Assembly (NCBI RefSeq): GCF_005518135.1
Contig: NZ_SULI01000002.1
Location: 62,001-126,000, forward strand
Direction of reading: 5' to 3'
DNA from: Shimia litoralis
GTDB lineage: Bacteria > Pseudomonadota > Alphaproteobacteria > Rhodobacterales > Rhodobacteraceae
Length of the DNA stretch: 64,000 nt
In this document: positions 44,588 to 52,783 of the stretch, piece after piece
Position numbering within the stretch: the stretch's first letter is position 1
How the letters are laid out: the number at the start of each line of letters is the position of its first letter
Notes under the pieces: model-generated
The model's input: only the letters and a program-made list of their open reading frames with translations
What the model was told of the DNA's origin: nothing
Database searches by the model: none
Translations under genes and position numbers: made by a program

Positions 44588-45465
44588 CGCCGTCCGCGCG
44601 CGGGCATCTTGCGATGCTCTTGTTTTCGGCACTGGTGGCGGGGTCGTTTTCTTTGGGGGCGCTGGCGGCGAATGAAATTGCACCCGCCGCGCTGAATGCT
44701 GTTCGTTTTTTGATTGCGGCCTGCGTGATTGGGGCGGCTGCGATGGCAACCACTGGCCTGCCCAGAAGCGCCGCGCGCGCGCCGTGGCGATATGTGATTC
44801 TTGGCGGGTTGTTTGCAATCTACTTTGTGTTGATGTTCGAGGCGCTAAAAACTGCGGCTCCGGTAAGTACGGCCGCAGTGTTCACGTTGACACCGATTAT
44901 GACCGCGGGGTTTGGGTATGTGTTGCTTCGTCAGGTCACAACGGCGCGTATGGCTGTTGCATTGTCGATTGGCGCCGTCGGGGCCGTGTGGGTCATTTTT
45001 CGCGGCGATGTCTCTGCATTCCTGCGGTTCCAAATTGGGCAGGGCGAGATTCTGTATTTCGGGGGCTGTGTTGCGCACGCGATCTATACCCCCATGGTGC
45101 GCAAGCTGAACCGTGGCGAGCCCGCTGTCGTGTTTACGTTCGGCATGTTGGTCGCTGGATTTGTCATTCTGACAATTTATGGGTGGTCTGATATCGTCGC
45201 GACCGATTGGATGGCGTTGCCAATGATCGTATGGGCGGCAGTGGTCTATCTGGCGCTCTTTGCATCGGCTGCTACATTTGTGTTGCTGCAATATGCGACA
45301 CTGAATTTGCCGAGCGCCAAGGTGATGGCCTATACCTATTTGGTGCCAAGCTGGGTGATCTGCTGGGAAATCGGGATGGGCCATGGCATGCCAAATGGCG
45401 TTATACTGCTCGGGGTGTTGATGACGGTTTTGGCCTTGCTCATGTTGTTGCGCCGCGAGGACTGA
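44584..45465 (+). CDS. EamA/DMT-family transporter
   Basis: This 293-aa membrane protein has ten predicted helices in two EamA repeats. Motifs include ALNAVRFLIAACVIG, LFEALKTAAPVSTAAVFTLTP and, in the second half, LQYATLNLPSAKVMAYTYLVP. It overlaps the LysR stop by ATGA, so the two are translated together. The substrate is unknown; drug/metabolite or amino-acid export is common. Confidence 0.88.
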   Translation: MTPSARGHLAMLLFSALVAGSFSLGALAANEIAPAALNAVRFLIAACVIGAAAMATTGLPRSAARAPWRYVILGGLFAIYFVLMFEALKTAAPVSTAAVFTLTPIMTAGFGYVLLRQVTTARMAVALSIGAVGAVWVIFRGDVSAFLRFQIGQGEILYFGGCVAHAIYTPMVRKLNRGEPAVVFTFGMLVAGFVILTIYGWSDIVATDWMALPMIVWAAVVYLALFASAATFVLLQYATLNLPSAKVMAYTYLVPSWVICWEIGMGHGMPNGVILLGVLMTVLALLMLLRRED

Positions 45466-45526
45466 CTGATCAATATCAACGTTTGTGCCATGGGTTCTTT
45501 GTAAGATGCGGGAAATGGAGGACGAC

Positions 45527-46024
45527 ATGCCCGCAGCAACCACCAAAGCAGGTTTACTTGCCGTTTCAGAGAAAGAGTTTGCCAAACTTCAAAAGGTCCT
45601 CGCGGGTGTCGGGTCTGATCTGGCCGATGTTCCGTTCGACGATGGCTGGAGCATCAAAGATGTCGTGGTGCATCGCGCGCACTGGATTGCGTTGTTCTTG
45701 GGGTGGTATGCTGATGGTCAGGCGGGCAAGGATGTTGCGTTTCCAGCGCCCGGATACAAGTGGAACCAATTGAAATCCTATAATGCCGAACTGCGTGTGC
45801 GCCATGCGACGCTGGGCTGGAATGATGCCTGTGCACAGTTAGAGCAAGCTCATGCGCAGTGGTCCAATCTGGTCTCCAGTCTCGACGAGGGGGCGCTGTA
45901 TGGTGGCCCGATGCAGGGTGCGAACAATGCGTGGACCACAGGGCGCTGGGCTGAGGCAGCCGGGCCATCGCATTATCGCTCAGCGGCAAAGTTTGTGAGA
46001 GCGTGCCTTCGGGCAAACCTGTGA
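45527..46024 (+). CDS. ClbS/DfsB family four-helix-bundle protein (DinB-like)
   Basis: This 165-aa protein has the ClbS/DfsB pattern: WSIKDVVVHRAHWIALFLGWY near residue 41, FPAPGYKWNQLKSYNAELR, and a C-terminal helix with SHYRSAAKFVRACL. ClbS itself hydrolyses the genotoxin colibactin, but most members have unknown roles. GGAGGAC precedes the ATG at 45527. It stands alone. Confidence 0.8.
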   Translation: MPAATTKAGLLAVSEKEFAKLQKVLAGVGSDLADVPFDDGWSIKDVVVHRAHWIALFLGWYADGQAGKDVAFPAPGYKWNQLKSYNAELRVRHATLGWNDACAQLEQAHAQWSNLVSSLDEGALYGGPMQGANNAWTTGRWAEAAGPSHYRSAAKFVRACLRANL

Positions 46025-46159
46025 AACGTTTGAGATTTGACGCAAAATCGGAAATAGTCTCTGCAGCGACCGAGTGGGCAATCTCTGGGCGGCACCAAAG
46101 CAATTCGGAATGTTGTGCATTGACGCAGACGATGGCGGCGCAGTCATAGGGGTACAGTG

Positions 46160-46696
46160 ATGTCTGACACAGAGACGCAATGTGAAAGTTTGACCAATCA
46201 AGTACTGAAGGCACGGACACCTGAGCAGATCGAAGCGGTCAAGGTGTTGATCTGGGAGTTTTTTGACGTGCTGCGATTGCGCTATCCCGAGATGGTGGGC
46301 GAGATTGATGCATATGCTCACGATCAGGATGTCGTCGGGCAGCTCGAAAACTTTGATGACTTCTTTCAACCGCCCAATGGCGAGTGTTTTGTTGCCTATG
46401 CAGGCGCCGACCCGGCGGGGTTGGTTTTGCTCAAGCCAGAAGGCGAGCGTGCCGGCGAAATGAATCGCATGTATGTGCGTGATAGTGCGCGCGGTCTTGG
46501 GTTGGGCCGTAAACTTGGCGAGGCTCTGATCGAAGAAGCCCGAGCTCTCAATTATAAAACCGTCAGGTTGGATGCATTGCATCGACATGTCGAAGCCTTG
46601 CCGCTGTACGAAAGCTTGGGGTTTCGGCGGTATGAAGATGCAGGCGCGGTTGGCGGTACCGACGCGCGCTTTATCCACATGAAGCTGACGCTATAG
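46160..46696 (+). CDS. GNAT acetyltransferase
   Basis: This 178-aa protein has the GNAT acetyl-CoA loop SARGLGLGRKLGEALIEEA and the C-terminal VRLDALHRHVEALPLYESLGF. The ATG at 46160 gives MSDTETQCESLT; a GTG codon just before is possible. The substrate is unknown. Confidence 0.86.
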   Translation: MSDTETQCESLTNQVLKARTPEQIEAVKVLIWEFFDVLRLRYPEMVGEIDAYAHDQDVVGQLENFDDFFQPPNGECFVAYAGADPAGLVLLKPEGERAGEMNRMYVRDSARGLGLGRKLGEALIEEARALNYKTVRLDALHRHVEALPLYESLGFRRYEDAGAVGGTDARFIHMKLTL

Positions 46697-46721
46697 ATGC
46701 TTAGGACAGAGCGCGGCGTGG

Positions 46722-47060
46722 CTACTCTTGGTTGTCCAGTTCAGTTTCAAGAAAACGTTCGAAGGCATCCAGATTGACAGGTTCGAATTGTCCAAAGCTC
46801 TGCATCCAGACGCTTGCCGGGCGCAGCGCATCCGGCTCCAGCTTGCACCACTTTACGCGCCCGCGTTTCTCCTGAGAGATCAATCCGGCTTTGGTCAAAA
46901 TCATCAGGTGTTTGGAAATTGCGGCCAGAGACATGTCAAAGGGTTCCGCCACATCGGTGACGGCCATGTCATCCTCAAGCAGCATTGACAATATCGCGCG
47001 GCGTGTCGGGTCGGCCAAAGCAGCAAAGGCGGTATCAAGCGGGTCAGTCATAACACTCAT
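46722..47060 (-). CDS. ArsR-family regulator
   Basis: This 112-aa winged-helix protein begins with FAALADPTRRAILSMLLEDD and has the recognition helix MSLAAISKHLMILTKAGLIS (about 46-65). No metal-binding Cys cluster is present. It is of the type usually paired with an SRPBCC/AHSA1 gene downstream, but no such gene follows. Start codons at 47060 and 47051 are both possible. A palindrome at 47083-47098 lies 23 bp upstream. Confidence 0.85.
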   Translation of the reverse strand: MSVMTDPLDTAFAALADPTRRAILSMLLEDDMAVTDVAEPFDMSLAAISKHLMILTKAGLISQEKRGRVKWCKLEPDALRPASVWMQSFGQFEPVNLDAFERFLETELDNQE

Positions 47061-47082
47061 AAACCGATAAGGCATTTGATCG

Positions 47083-47098
47083 TCAACCATTTGGTTGA
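47083..47098. promoter_or_regulatory. Operator-like palindrome upstream of the ArsR gene
   Basis: TCAACCA-TT-TGGTTGA is a perfect inverted repeat just upstream of the ArsR start. ArsR regulators of this type usually repress their own promoter through such sites. Confidence 0.65.
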
Positions 47099-47212
47099 AT
47101 ATAGAGAAATGGCCCATTTGGCATTTCGCGGCCTGCGGCGGATTCGACGCGAGTCGTGAATTCAAGAATTTATACATATAAAACAAAAGATTATGGGGTC
47201 TTCATTGTGGCG

Positions 47213-47227
47213 GTCAACGCGGTTGAC
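47213..47227. promoter_or_regulatory. Short palindrome upstream of the atp operon
   Basis: GTCAAC-GCG-GTTGAC is a perfect inverted repeat about 40 bp before atpI. The arms resemble those of the ArsR operator, but the spacing differs. It may be a regulatory site or chance symmetry. Confidence 0.3.
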
Positions 47228-47266
47228 TCAGAGCGTGCTGCACCGTAGCAATGCGCCAACGTCCTA

Positions 47267-47623
47267 ATGATGGAATTGAGAGTGACCGATCCCGACCAGA
47301 AAGAGCGCCTTGCGCAACTGGAGGCGAAGATCGAGGCGGCCAAATTGGCCCAGGCACCCAAGCCACGTGTGGACGAGCACTATTCGGCGGCCAATCTGGC
47401 GTGGCGCATGGTGATAGAGATGGTAGCCGGTCTTGGGATCGGCTTTGGCATCGGATACGGGTTGGATCTCTTGTTGGGAACCCTGCCCATATTTATGGTG
47501 CTGTTTACAATGTTGGGTCTCGCGGCCGGTATCAAGACGATGCTGCGCAGCGCCAAGGAGATCCAAGAGGAACAATTGGCCGAACAGGCCAAGACAGACG
47601 AGAGGGACCAAGATCGTGTCTAG
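47267..47623 (+). CDS. atpI: ATP synthase protein I
   Basis: AtpI is a small membrane protein that helps assemble the c-ring and is not part of the final enzyme. The 118-aa protein has an N-terminal soluble helix and two membrane segments ([20 protein letters not shown] and [17 protein letters not shown]). It overlaps atpB by 8 nt. A second ATG follows the first directly. Confidence 0.9.
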   Translation: MMELRVTDPDQKERLAQLEAKIEAAKLAQAPKPRVDEHYSAANLAWRMVIEMVAGLGIGFGIGYGLDLLLGTLPIFMVLFTMLGLAAGIKTMLRSAKEIQEEQLAEQAKTDERDQDRV

Positions 47624-48386
47624 CGAAGCGACAGCTGCAGGTCACGCCGAAGAAGCAGGCGGCCTAGTATTCCACCCAATGGATCAGTTCATTGTGAAAC
47701 CCTTGTTTGGTGGTGACACAATCGAATGGTACACGGTTACGAATGTGACCTTGTGGATGGGCCTGTCCATTCTGGCCATCATCGGCCTTATGGTCTTGGG
47801 TACACGTCGCCGTGCGATCGTTCCAAGCCGTTCGCAGTCGATTGGTGAACTGGCCTATGGCTTTGTTTACAAAATGGTCGAAGATGTGGCTGGCAAAGAC
47901 GCAATCAAGTTTTTCCCATACATCATGACGCTGTTCATGTTCATCGTAAGCGCCAACTTCCTTGGCCTTCTGCCGATGAGCTTTGCAACAACTTCCCACT
48001 TTGCGGTGACCGTTGTTCTGGCGCTGGCCGTGTTCCTGACCGTGACGATCGTTGGTTTCGTCAAGAACGGTGTTGGCTTCTTGGGTCTGTTCTGGGTCTC
48101 TAGCGCACCTTTGGCGCTCCGCCCAATTCTCGCTTTGATCGAAATCATCAGCTATTTCGTGCGCCCCGTAAGCCACAGCATTCGTCTGGCAGGCAACATT
48201 ATGGCGGGCCACGCGGTTCTTAAAGTGTTCGCGGGCTTTGCAGCCATCGCAGTCGTCAGCCCGCTGTCGGTTGTCGCGATCACCGCAATGTACGGCCTTG
48301 AGGTCCTTGTGGCCTTTATCCAAGCCTACGTATTTACCATTCTGACTTGTGTGTATCTGAAAGATGCTCTGCATCCGTCGCACTAA
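47616..48386 (+). CDS. atpB: ATP synthase Fo subunit a
   Basis: Subunit a forms the two half-channels that lead protons to the c-ring. The 256-aa protein has about six membrane helices and the essential Arg in [17 protein letters not shown] start at 47616 overlapping atpI, after AGAGGGAC, is chosen; it gives [17 protein letters not shown] near the N-terminus as in relatives. Confidence 0.94.
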   Translation: MSSEATAAGHAEEAGGLVFHPMDQFIVKPLFGGDTIEWYTVTNVTLWMGLSILAIIGLMVLGTRRRAIVPSRSQSIGELAYGFVYKMVEDVAGKDAIKFFPYIMTLFMFIVSANFLGLLPMSFATTSHFAVTVVLALAVFLTVTIVGFVKNGVGFLGLFWVSSAPLALRPILALIEIISYFVRPVSHSIRLAGNIMAGHAVLKVFAGFAAIAVVSPLSVVAITAMYGLEVLVAFIQAYVFTILTCVYLKDALHPSH

Positions 48387-48438
48387 GGTCTGAAACTGAA
48401 CTCTATCTATTAACTTCCAATCGTAAGGAGATACACTC

Positions 48439-48663
48439 ATGGAAGGTCAATTGGCACATATCGGCGCAGGTCTCGCAGCAATCGGTTCCGGCGCAGCCGC
48501 TATCGGTGTTGGTAACGTTGCAGGCAACTACCTCTCCGGCGCTCTGCGCAACCCATCAGCAGCCGCGTCGCAAACTGCGACACTTTTCATCGGCATCGCG
48601 TTTGCAGAAGCACTGGGCATTTTCTCGTTCCTCGTTGCTCTGCTGCTGATGTTCGCAGTCTAA
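48439..48663 (+). CDS. atpE: ATP synthase Fo subunit c
   Basis: Subunit c forms the rotating proton-driven ring. The 74-aa protein is two helices with a polar loop ([10 protein letters not shown]) and the proton-carrying Glu in [16 protein letters not shown] precedes it. The 82-bp spacer to atpF' holds a hairpin and a direct repeat. Confidence 0.97.
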   Translation: MEGQLAHIGAGLAAIGSGAAAIGVGNVAGNYLSGALRNPSAAASQTATLFIGIAFAEALGIFSFLVALLLMFAV

Positions 48664-48728
48664 TCCTACGGAACCATCCTTACGTGCGGGTGTGGGCGCA
48701 ATAGTGCCCCACCCGTAATCCTACGGAA
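48661..48728. repeat. 13-bp direct repeat flanking a hairpin between atpE and atpF'
   Basis: TAATCCTACGGAA occurs at 48661-48673 (including the atpE stop) and again at 48716-48728. Between them CGGGTGTGGGC pairs with GCCCCACCCG with one bulged base. The hairpin likely stabilises the atpE message, which is needed in excess. The exact repeat suggests tandem duplication. Confidence 0.7.
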
Positions 48729-48745
48729 GTTCCCAGGAGGACGAC

Positions 48746-49288
48746 ATGGCGACTCAAACGCACGAAGCCGCAGGCCACGCCGCAGAGGCTGCATCTGCGC
48801 CCGGCATGCCGCAGCTCGACTTCTCGAACTGGGGCAACCAGATTTTCTGGCTTTTGGTCACGCTTGTCGTGATCTACTTCGTCCTGTCGCGCATCGCGCT
48901 ACCGCGCATTGCTGCGGTTCTGGCCGAGCGTCAGGGGACAATTACGAATGATATCGCTGCAGCTGAAGAGCTGAAGGCGAAAGCTGGTGAAGCAGAGCAG
49001 GCCTATAACAAGGCTCTCGCAGATGCACGTGCTCAGGCACAAGGCATCGTTGCTGAAGCCAAAGCAGAGATTCAAGCTGAGCTTGATGTTGCAACCGCAA
49101 AAGCGGATGCCGAGATTGCTGCCAAAGCAGCCGAGTCGGAAAAGGCAATTGCCGAAGTCCGCGCCGGTGCCGTGGAAGCCGTTAAGGTTGTTGCAGCAGA
49201 TGCCGCAGCCGAGATCGTTGCAGCCATGGGTAGCACTGCAGATGAGAAATCTGTGACTGCTGCTATCGAAGCACGGATGAAAGGGTAA
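48746..49288 (+). CDS. atpF': ATP synthase Fo subunit b'
   Basis: Subunit b' pairs with b in the peripheral stalk in phototrophs and alphaproteobacteria. The 180-aa protein has one N-terminal membrane helix ([18 protein letters not shown]) and a long Ala/Glu-rich coiled coil. It precedes atpF by 4 nt. AGGAGGAC precedes its ATG. Confidence 0.92.
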   Translation: MATQTHEAAGHAAEAASAPGMPQLDFSNWGNQIFWLLVTLVVIYFVLSRIALPRIAAVLAERQGTITNDIAAAEELKAKAGEAEQAYNKALADARAQAQGIVAEAKAEIQAELDVATAKADAEIAAKAAESEKAIAEVRAGAVEAVKVVAADAAAEIVAAMGSTADEKSVTAAIEARMKG

Positions 49289-49292
49289 GACT

Positions 49293-49850
49293 ATGCGTAA
49301 ACTAGCACTGTTCATCGCTCTGACCGCCGCCAGCCCCGCATTCGCGGCAAGCGGCCCGTTCTTCTCGCTGCACAACACGAACTTTATTGTTCTGATGGCC
49401 TTTATCTTGTTCATCGCCGTTCTGGTGAAGTTCAAGGTCCCGGGCATGCTGGGTGGTATGCTGGATCAGCGCGCCGAAGGTATTCAATCCGAGCTGGACG
49501 AAGCCCGTTCCTTGCGGGAAGAAGCCCAGACAGTTCTTGCATCTTTCGAGCGAAAGCAGAAAGAAGTTCAGGAACAGGCTGATCGGATCGTCGAGCACGC
49601 CAAGGCCGAAGCTGCAACCGCAGCTGAACTGGCTAAGGAAGAGTTGAAGATTTCGATTGCACGCCGTTTGGCAGCCGCAGAAGAGCAGATTGCTTCTGCT
49701 CAAGCGTCTGCTGTCAAAGAAGTTCGCGATCAAGCCATTGTCGTCGCCGTTGGCGCCGCCAGTGACATGATCACCAAACAGATGACTGCCGCTCAAGGCA
49801 ACAAGCTGATTGATGAAGCGATCACGGATGTTGATAGCAAGCTGCACTAA
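49293..49850 (+). CDS. atpF: ATP synthase Fo subunit b
   Basis: Subunit b forms the peripheral stalk that holds F1 still. The 185-aa protein starts with a signal-like segment (residues 1-18, ending AFAA) and one membrane helix, then a coiled coil with VKFKVPGMLGGMLDQRAEGI. It is the last gene of this operon; F1 genes are elsewhere, as in other alphaproteobacteria. Confidence 0.92.
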   Translation: MRKLALFIALTAASPAFAASGPFFSLHNTNFIVLMAFILFIAVLVKFKVPGMLGGMLDQRAEGIQSELDEARSLREEAQTVLASFERKQKEVQEQADRIVEHAKAEAATAAELAKEELKISIARRLAAAEEQIASAQASAVKEVRDQAIVVAVGAASDMITKQMTAAQGNKLIDEAITDVDSKLH

Positions 49851-49874
49851 GCTTAGAAATCAAGACACGTTTAG

Positions 49875-49904
49875 AAAAACCCGGCCGAATAGGTCGGGTT
49901 TTTT
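49875..49904 (+). terminator. Terminator after atpF
   Basis: The stem AAAACCCGGCC / GGTCGGGTTTT, with one G-U pair and a 5-nt loop, is followed by a T-run, 25 nt after the atpF stop. Confidence 0.9.
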
Positions 49905-49951
49905 GTTTTGAAATGGTGAGTATTCGCAAGCACGTATGTTGAGGTATTGGC

Positions 49952-50590
49952 TTATCGCACCGGATCGAACAGCGCGTCTTTGAGAGTGCAATCGCGTATG
50001 GTGTCGCGTCCGCAGGGCACCGGGTTCAGGTCTTTGGACAGGCAAATACGTGCTTCTTGAATATAGCCATCCATGCAAGTGATCGTGAGCATGTCGGGTT
50101 CAAGCTGGGGGTTGGCCTTGAGAAAGGCCTCTTCGACGACTGACGCAGGGAGCTTGATGCTGTCTGTGAGATTGCGAAAAACCTCTGGCCGCGTGATGCT
50201 TTCATAGGCTTTACGTGACAGGGCGTAATAGTCCTCCCCCGACAGTCCGGAGCATTTTCCGTGCTTTTTCCATTGATACCAAGCAAGGCCGGATGTGCCC
50301 ATGATGTCGGTCATCGAGTCAGTCAGGGATCGCGGCGGGTTACGCTTGGATGTGGAGCAGTGAGACGGCCAGCCCCGATGGTATTGTGGCCAAAGCCCAT
50401 GCATGATCCAGCCAAAGTCATGCTCTGGCCGGCATTGCGGAGACCCTTTTTGGTCCCCCGTGACGGCACACCAATTCGGTGACCAACTTAGGGAAAGCAC
50501 ATAGTAGTCGAACTCTCCTGCCTTGCTCCCATCTGCATAAACAGGGGCTGACATGAGGGTCGCAATTGCGAGGGATTTCAGAAACCGCAT
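49952..50590 (-). CDS. Secreted ribonuclease T2
   Basis: RNase T2 enzymes cut single-stranded RNA outside the cytoplasm. The 212-aa protein has a signal peptide (about 1-19) and both catalytic segments: FGWIMHGLWPQ (CAS I) and WKKHGKCSG (CAS II). Several Cys residues suggest disulfides. It may feed on environmental RNA. It is divergent from trcR. Confidence 0.92.
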   Translation of the reverse strand: MRFLKSLAIATLMSAPVYADGSKAGEFDYYVLSLSWSPNWCAVTGDQKGSPQCRPEHDFGWIMHGLWPQYHRGWPSHCSTSKRNPPRSLTDSMTDIMGTSGLAWYQWKKHGKCSGLSGEDYYALSRKAYESITRPEVFRNLTDSIKLPASVVEEAFLKANPQLEPDMLTITCMDGYIQEARICLSKDLNPVPCGRDTIRDCTLKDALFDPVR

Positions 50591-50634
50591 TCACTCTTTC
50601 CTTATCTGACAAAAGTTACTATATAGGCCCCAAG

Positions 50635-50697
50635 TTCCCCGACAACGGAAACCCGCACCGAGAGCCGGTGCCGCCTGCTAGGTCAGGCATCGGGGAA
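50635..50697 (+). ncRNA. Candidate three-way-junction leader of trcR
   Basis: Three perfect stems nest in the 5' leader: P1 TTCCCCGA (50635-50642) with TCGGGGAA (50690-50697); P2 GCACCG (50655-50660) with CGGTGC (50666-50671); P3 GCCTG (50673-50677) with CAGGC (50684-50688). A TATATA box at 50621-50626 would start the RNA right before P1, and P1 ends 20 nt before the ATG. I do not recognise a known riboswitch. It may be a cis-regulatory RNA. Confidence 0.55.
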
Positions 50698-50717
50698 GAT
50701 ATGTGTAAAGGAGACCG

Positions 50718-51479
50718 ATGATGGCAAAACCGATTATGGCCAAGGCAACCGCTGTTTGGCTCGTGGACAACACCACGCTCAGCTTCAAGCAGATCGCGGA
50801 TTTCGTCGGGATGCACGAACTTGAAATTCAAGGCATCGCTGATGGCGATGTCGCGACGGGCGTCAAAGGATTTGACCCGATCGCAAACAACCAGCTGACT
50901 CAAGAAGAAATTGATGCCGCGCAGAAAAGCCCTCTGCACAAGCTCAAGCTGAAATTCAACGCGGCTGCTGTTGGCGAAGAAAAACGCCGTGGCCCGCGGT
51001 ACACGCCATTGTCAAAACGTCAGGATCGCCCTGCGTCCATTCTGTGGTTGGTGAAATTCCACCCCGAATTGTCTGATGGTCAAGTTGGTAAACTGGTCGG
51101 TACAACCAAGCCAACCATTCAGGCCATCCGTGAGCGGACGCATTGGAACATTGCCAACATTCAACCGATTGATCCGGTTGCTTTGGGGCTTTGCAAGCAG
51201 TCCGAGCTTGATTTGGCTGTACAAAAGGCTGCGGCCAAGAAAGCGGCTGAAGGTGGCGTCATGAGCGATGACGAGCGTCGTAAGCTGGTGTCGACCGAGC
51301 AGTCATTGGGTATGGAAGCTGAACCCAAGATTCCGTCAGCGATCGAAGGTCTTGAGACCTTCTCGTTGAACGAAACGCCGGATGATGAAGAAGACGATCT
51401 GAACAAAGGCGACTTTTCTGACGCAGATAGCTTCTTTAACCTGCCAGGCGGCGAGGATAGCTCTGACGAGCAACCCTGA
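50718..51479 (+). CDS. trcR: Cell-cycle transcriptional regulator TrcR (DUF1013)
   Basis: This 253-aa DUF1013 protein is the conserved alphaproteobacterial regulator TrcR. It has two helix-turn-helix-like segments: TLSFKQIADFVGMHELEIQG (about 18-37) and SDGQVGKLVGTTKPTIQAI (about 115-133), then an acidic C-terminal tail (DDEEDDLNKGDFSDAD). AAAGGAGA precedes the ATG. A structured leader lies upstream and a strong terminator downstream. Confidence 0.9.
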   Translation: MMAKPIMAKATAVWLVDNTTLSFKQIADFVGMHELEIQGIADGDVATGVKGFDPIANNQLTQEEIDAAQKSPLHKLKLKFNAAAVGEEKRRGPRYTPLSKRQDRPASILWLVKFHPELSDGQVGKLVGTTKPTIQAIRERTHWNIANIQPIDPVALGLCKQSELDLAVQKAAAKKAAEGGVMSDDERRKLVSTEQSLGMEAEPKIPSAIEGLETFSLNETPDDEEDDLNKGDFSDADSFFNLPGGEDSSDEQP

Positions 51480-51503
51480 TATTTACGGGTATTGAAACGC
51501 ATG

Positions 51504-51529
51504 AGGCCGCCCCTTGGGGCGGCCTTTTT
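51504..51529 (+). terminator. Terminator after trcR
   Basis: AGGCCGCCCC (51504-51513) and GGGGCGGCCT (51516-51525) pair around TT and are followed by T5, a strong intrinsic terminator. Confidence 0.93.
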
Positions 51530-51632
51530 GCATACGCAGATGTCCACAATAATGTTCGGTGAGATCGGAATTAGAGCGGCGGGTGACCCCGAGCGCATTT
51601 GGTCGGGCCGCTACGCCCGCCGCGCAGAGACA

Positions 51633-52226
51633 TCATACTGTTTTGCGCGCGTTAAGGGCCGCCGAAATCGTGCCTTCGTCCAGATAGTCAAGTTCACCAC
51701 CGATGGGGACGCCTTGAGCAAGAGTCGATAGTTTCACACGTGATTCAAGGTGATCCGCGATGTAATGCGCAGTGGTTTGCCCGTCGACCGTGGCATTCAG
51801 AGCAAGAATGACTTCGGTAATGTCTTCGGTTGTGATCCGATCCGTGAGCTTGGGGATAGATAGCTCGTCAGGACCGACACCATCCAGTGCAGACAGCGTC
51901 CCGCCGAGGACGTGATAGCGGCCTTTGAAGGCACCTGAGCGTTCCATCGCCCAAAGGTCAGAGACATCCTCTACAACACAGAGTTCCCCTGTGGCACGCT
52001 CGTTGCTGGTGCAGATATCACAGACGTCCGAGGTGCCGATATTGCCACAGTTCAAGCACTCGCGGGCTGTGGCCGCCACGGTCTGAAGCGTATCGGCGAG
52101 AGGGGTCAGTAGCAAAGCGCGTTTCCGGACCAAATGCAGGACCGCACGGCGCGCAGATCGTGGACCAAGACCAGGTAGCTTGGCCATGATGTCAATCAGA
52201 TCATCGATATCTTTGCTGCTGCTCAT
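51633..52226 (-). CDS. recR: Recombination protein RecR
   Basis: RecR works with RecF/RecO to load RecA on gaps. The 197-aa protein has the helix-hairpin-helix [16 protein letters not shown], the four-Cys zinc finger [16 protein letters not shown] (about 57-72), and the Toprim domain with [13 protein letters not shown]. The ATG at 52226 is chosen by family length. It is last in dnaX-ybaB-recR. Confidence 0.95.
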   Translation of the reverse strand: MSSSKDIDDLIDIMAKLPGLGPRSARRAVLHLVRKRALLLTPLADTLQTVAATARECLNCGNIGTSDVCDICTSNERATGELCVVEDVSDLWAMERSGAFKGRYHVLGGTLSALDGVGPDELSIPKLTDRITTEDITEVILALNATVDGQTTAHYIADHLESRVKLSTLAQGVPIGGELDYLDEGTISAALNARKTV

Positions 52227-52299
52227 CTCCGGTATCCTGTGGGAACGGTTGAGGTATAAGTGCCTCCCCGAGGGAAGAGGCACTTAAGGGGTCGGTGTC

Positions 52300-52644
52300 T
52301 TAGAACGGCATCTTGAAATCTGCTGGCAGGCCCAGACCTTCGGTGATTGATGACATTTCTTGTTGGGCACGCTCGCTGGCTTTGGATTGTGCGTCTTTGA
52401 TGGCGGCAAGAATAAGGTCTTCGACGACTTCTTTGTCATCACCATTGAAAATTGACGGATCGATATCCAGCCCTTTCAGCTCGCCTTTGGCTGTCGCGGT
52501 GGCTTTCACCAATCCCGCACCGCTTTCACCGGTGACCATGATGCTGTGCAGGTCTTCTTGCATCTGGGTCATTTTGGTTTGCATTTCCTGCGCTTGCTTC
52601 ATCATTTTGGCCATATCGCCAAGTTGACCCAAACCTTTGATCAT
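52300..52644 (-). CDS. ybaB: Nucleoid-associated protein YbaB/EbfC
   Basis: This 114-aa DNA-binding protein starts MIKGLGQLGDMAKMMKQAQ with an N-terminal helix and has VKATATAKGELKGLDIDPSI and EDLILAAIKDA. GGAGAG precedes the ATG at 52644. It lies between dnaX and recR, the classic order. Confidence 0.94.
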   Translation of the reverse strand: MIKGLGQLGDMAKMMKQAQEMQTKMTQMQEDLHSIMVTGESGAGLVKATATAKGELKGLDIDPSIFNGDDKEVVEDLILAAIKDAQSKASERAQQEMSSITEGLGLPADFKMPF

Positions 52645-52783
52645 TTGTCTCTCCATAAGGAATGCTGTGGTTATGCATCTAGATACGGGGGCAGAGCCAA
52701 CCATACAAGAGCAGAGCCAGTTTCCCTTGCCGTTCCGGCATGCCATCAGGAAAATTTGTAGATCCAGCGCGACAGGTGCGGAC

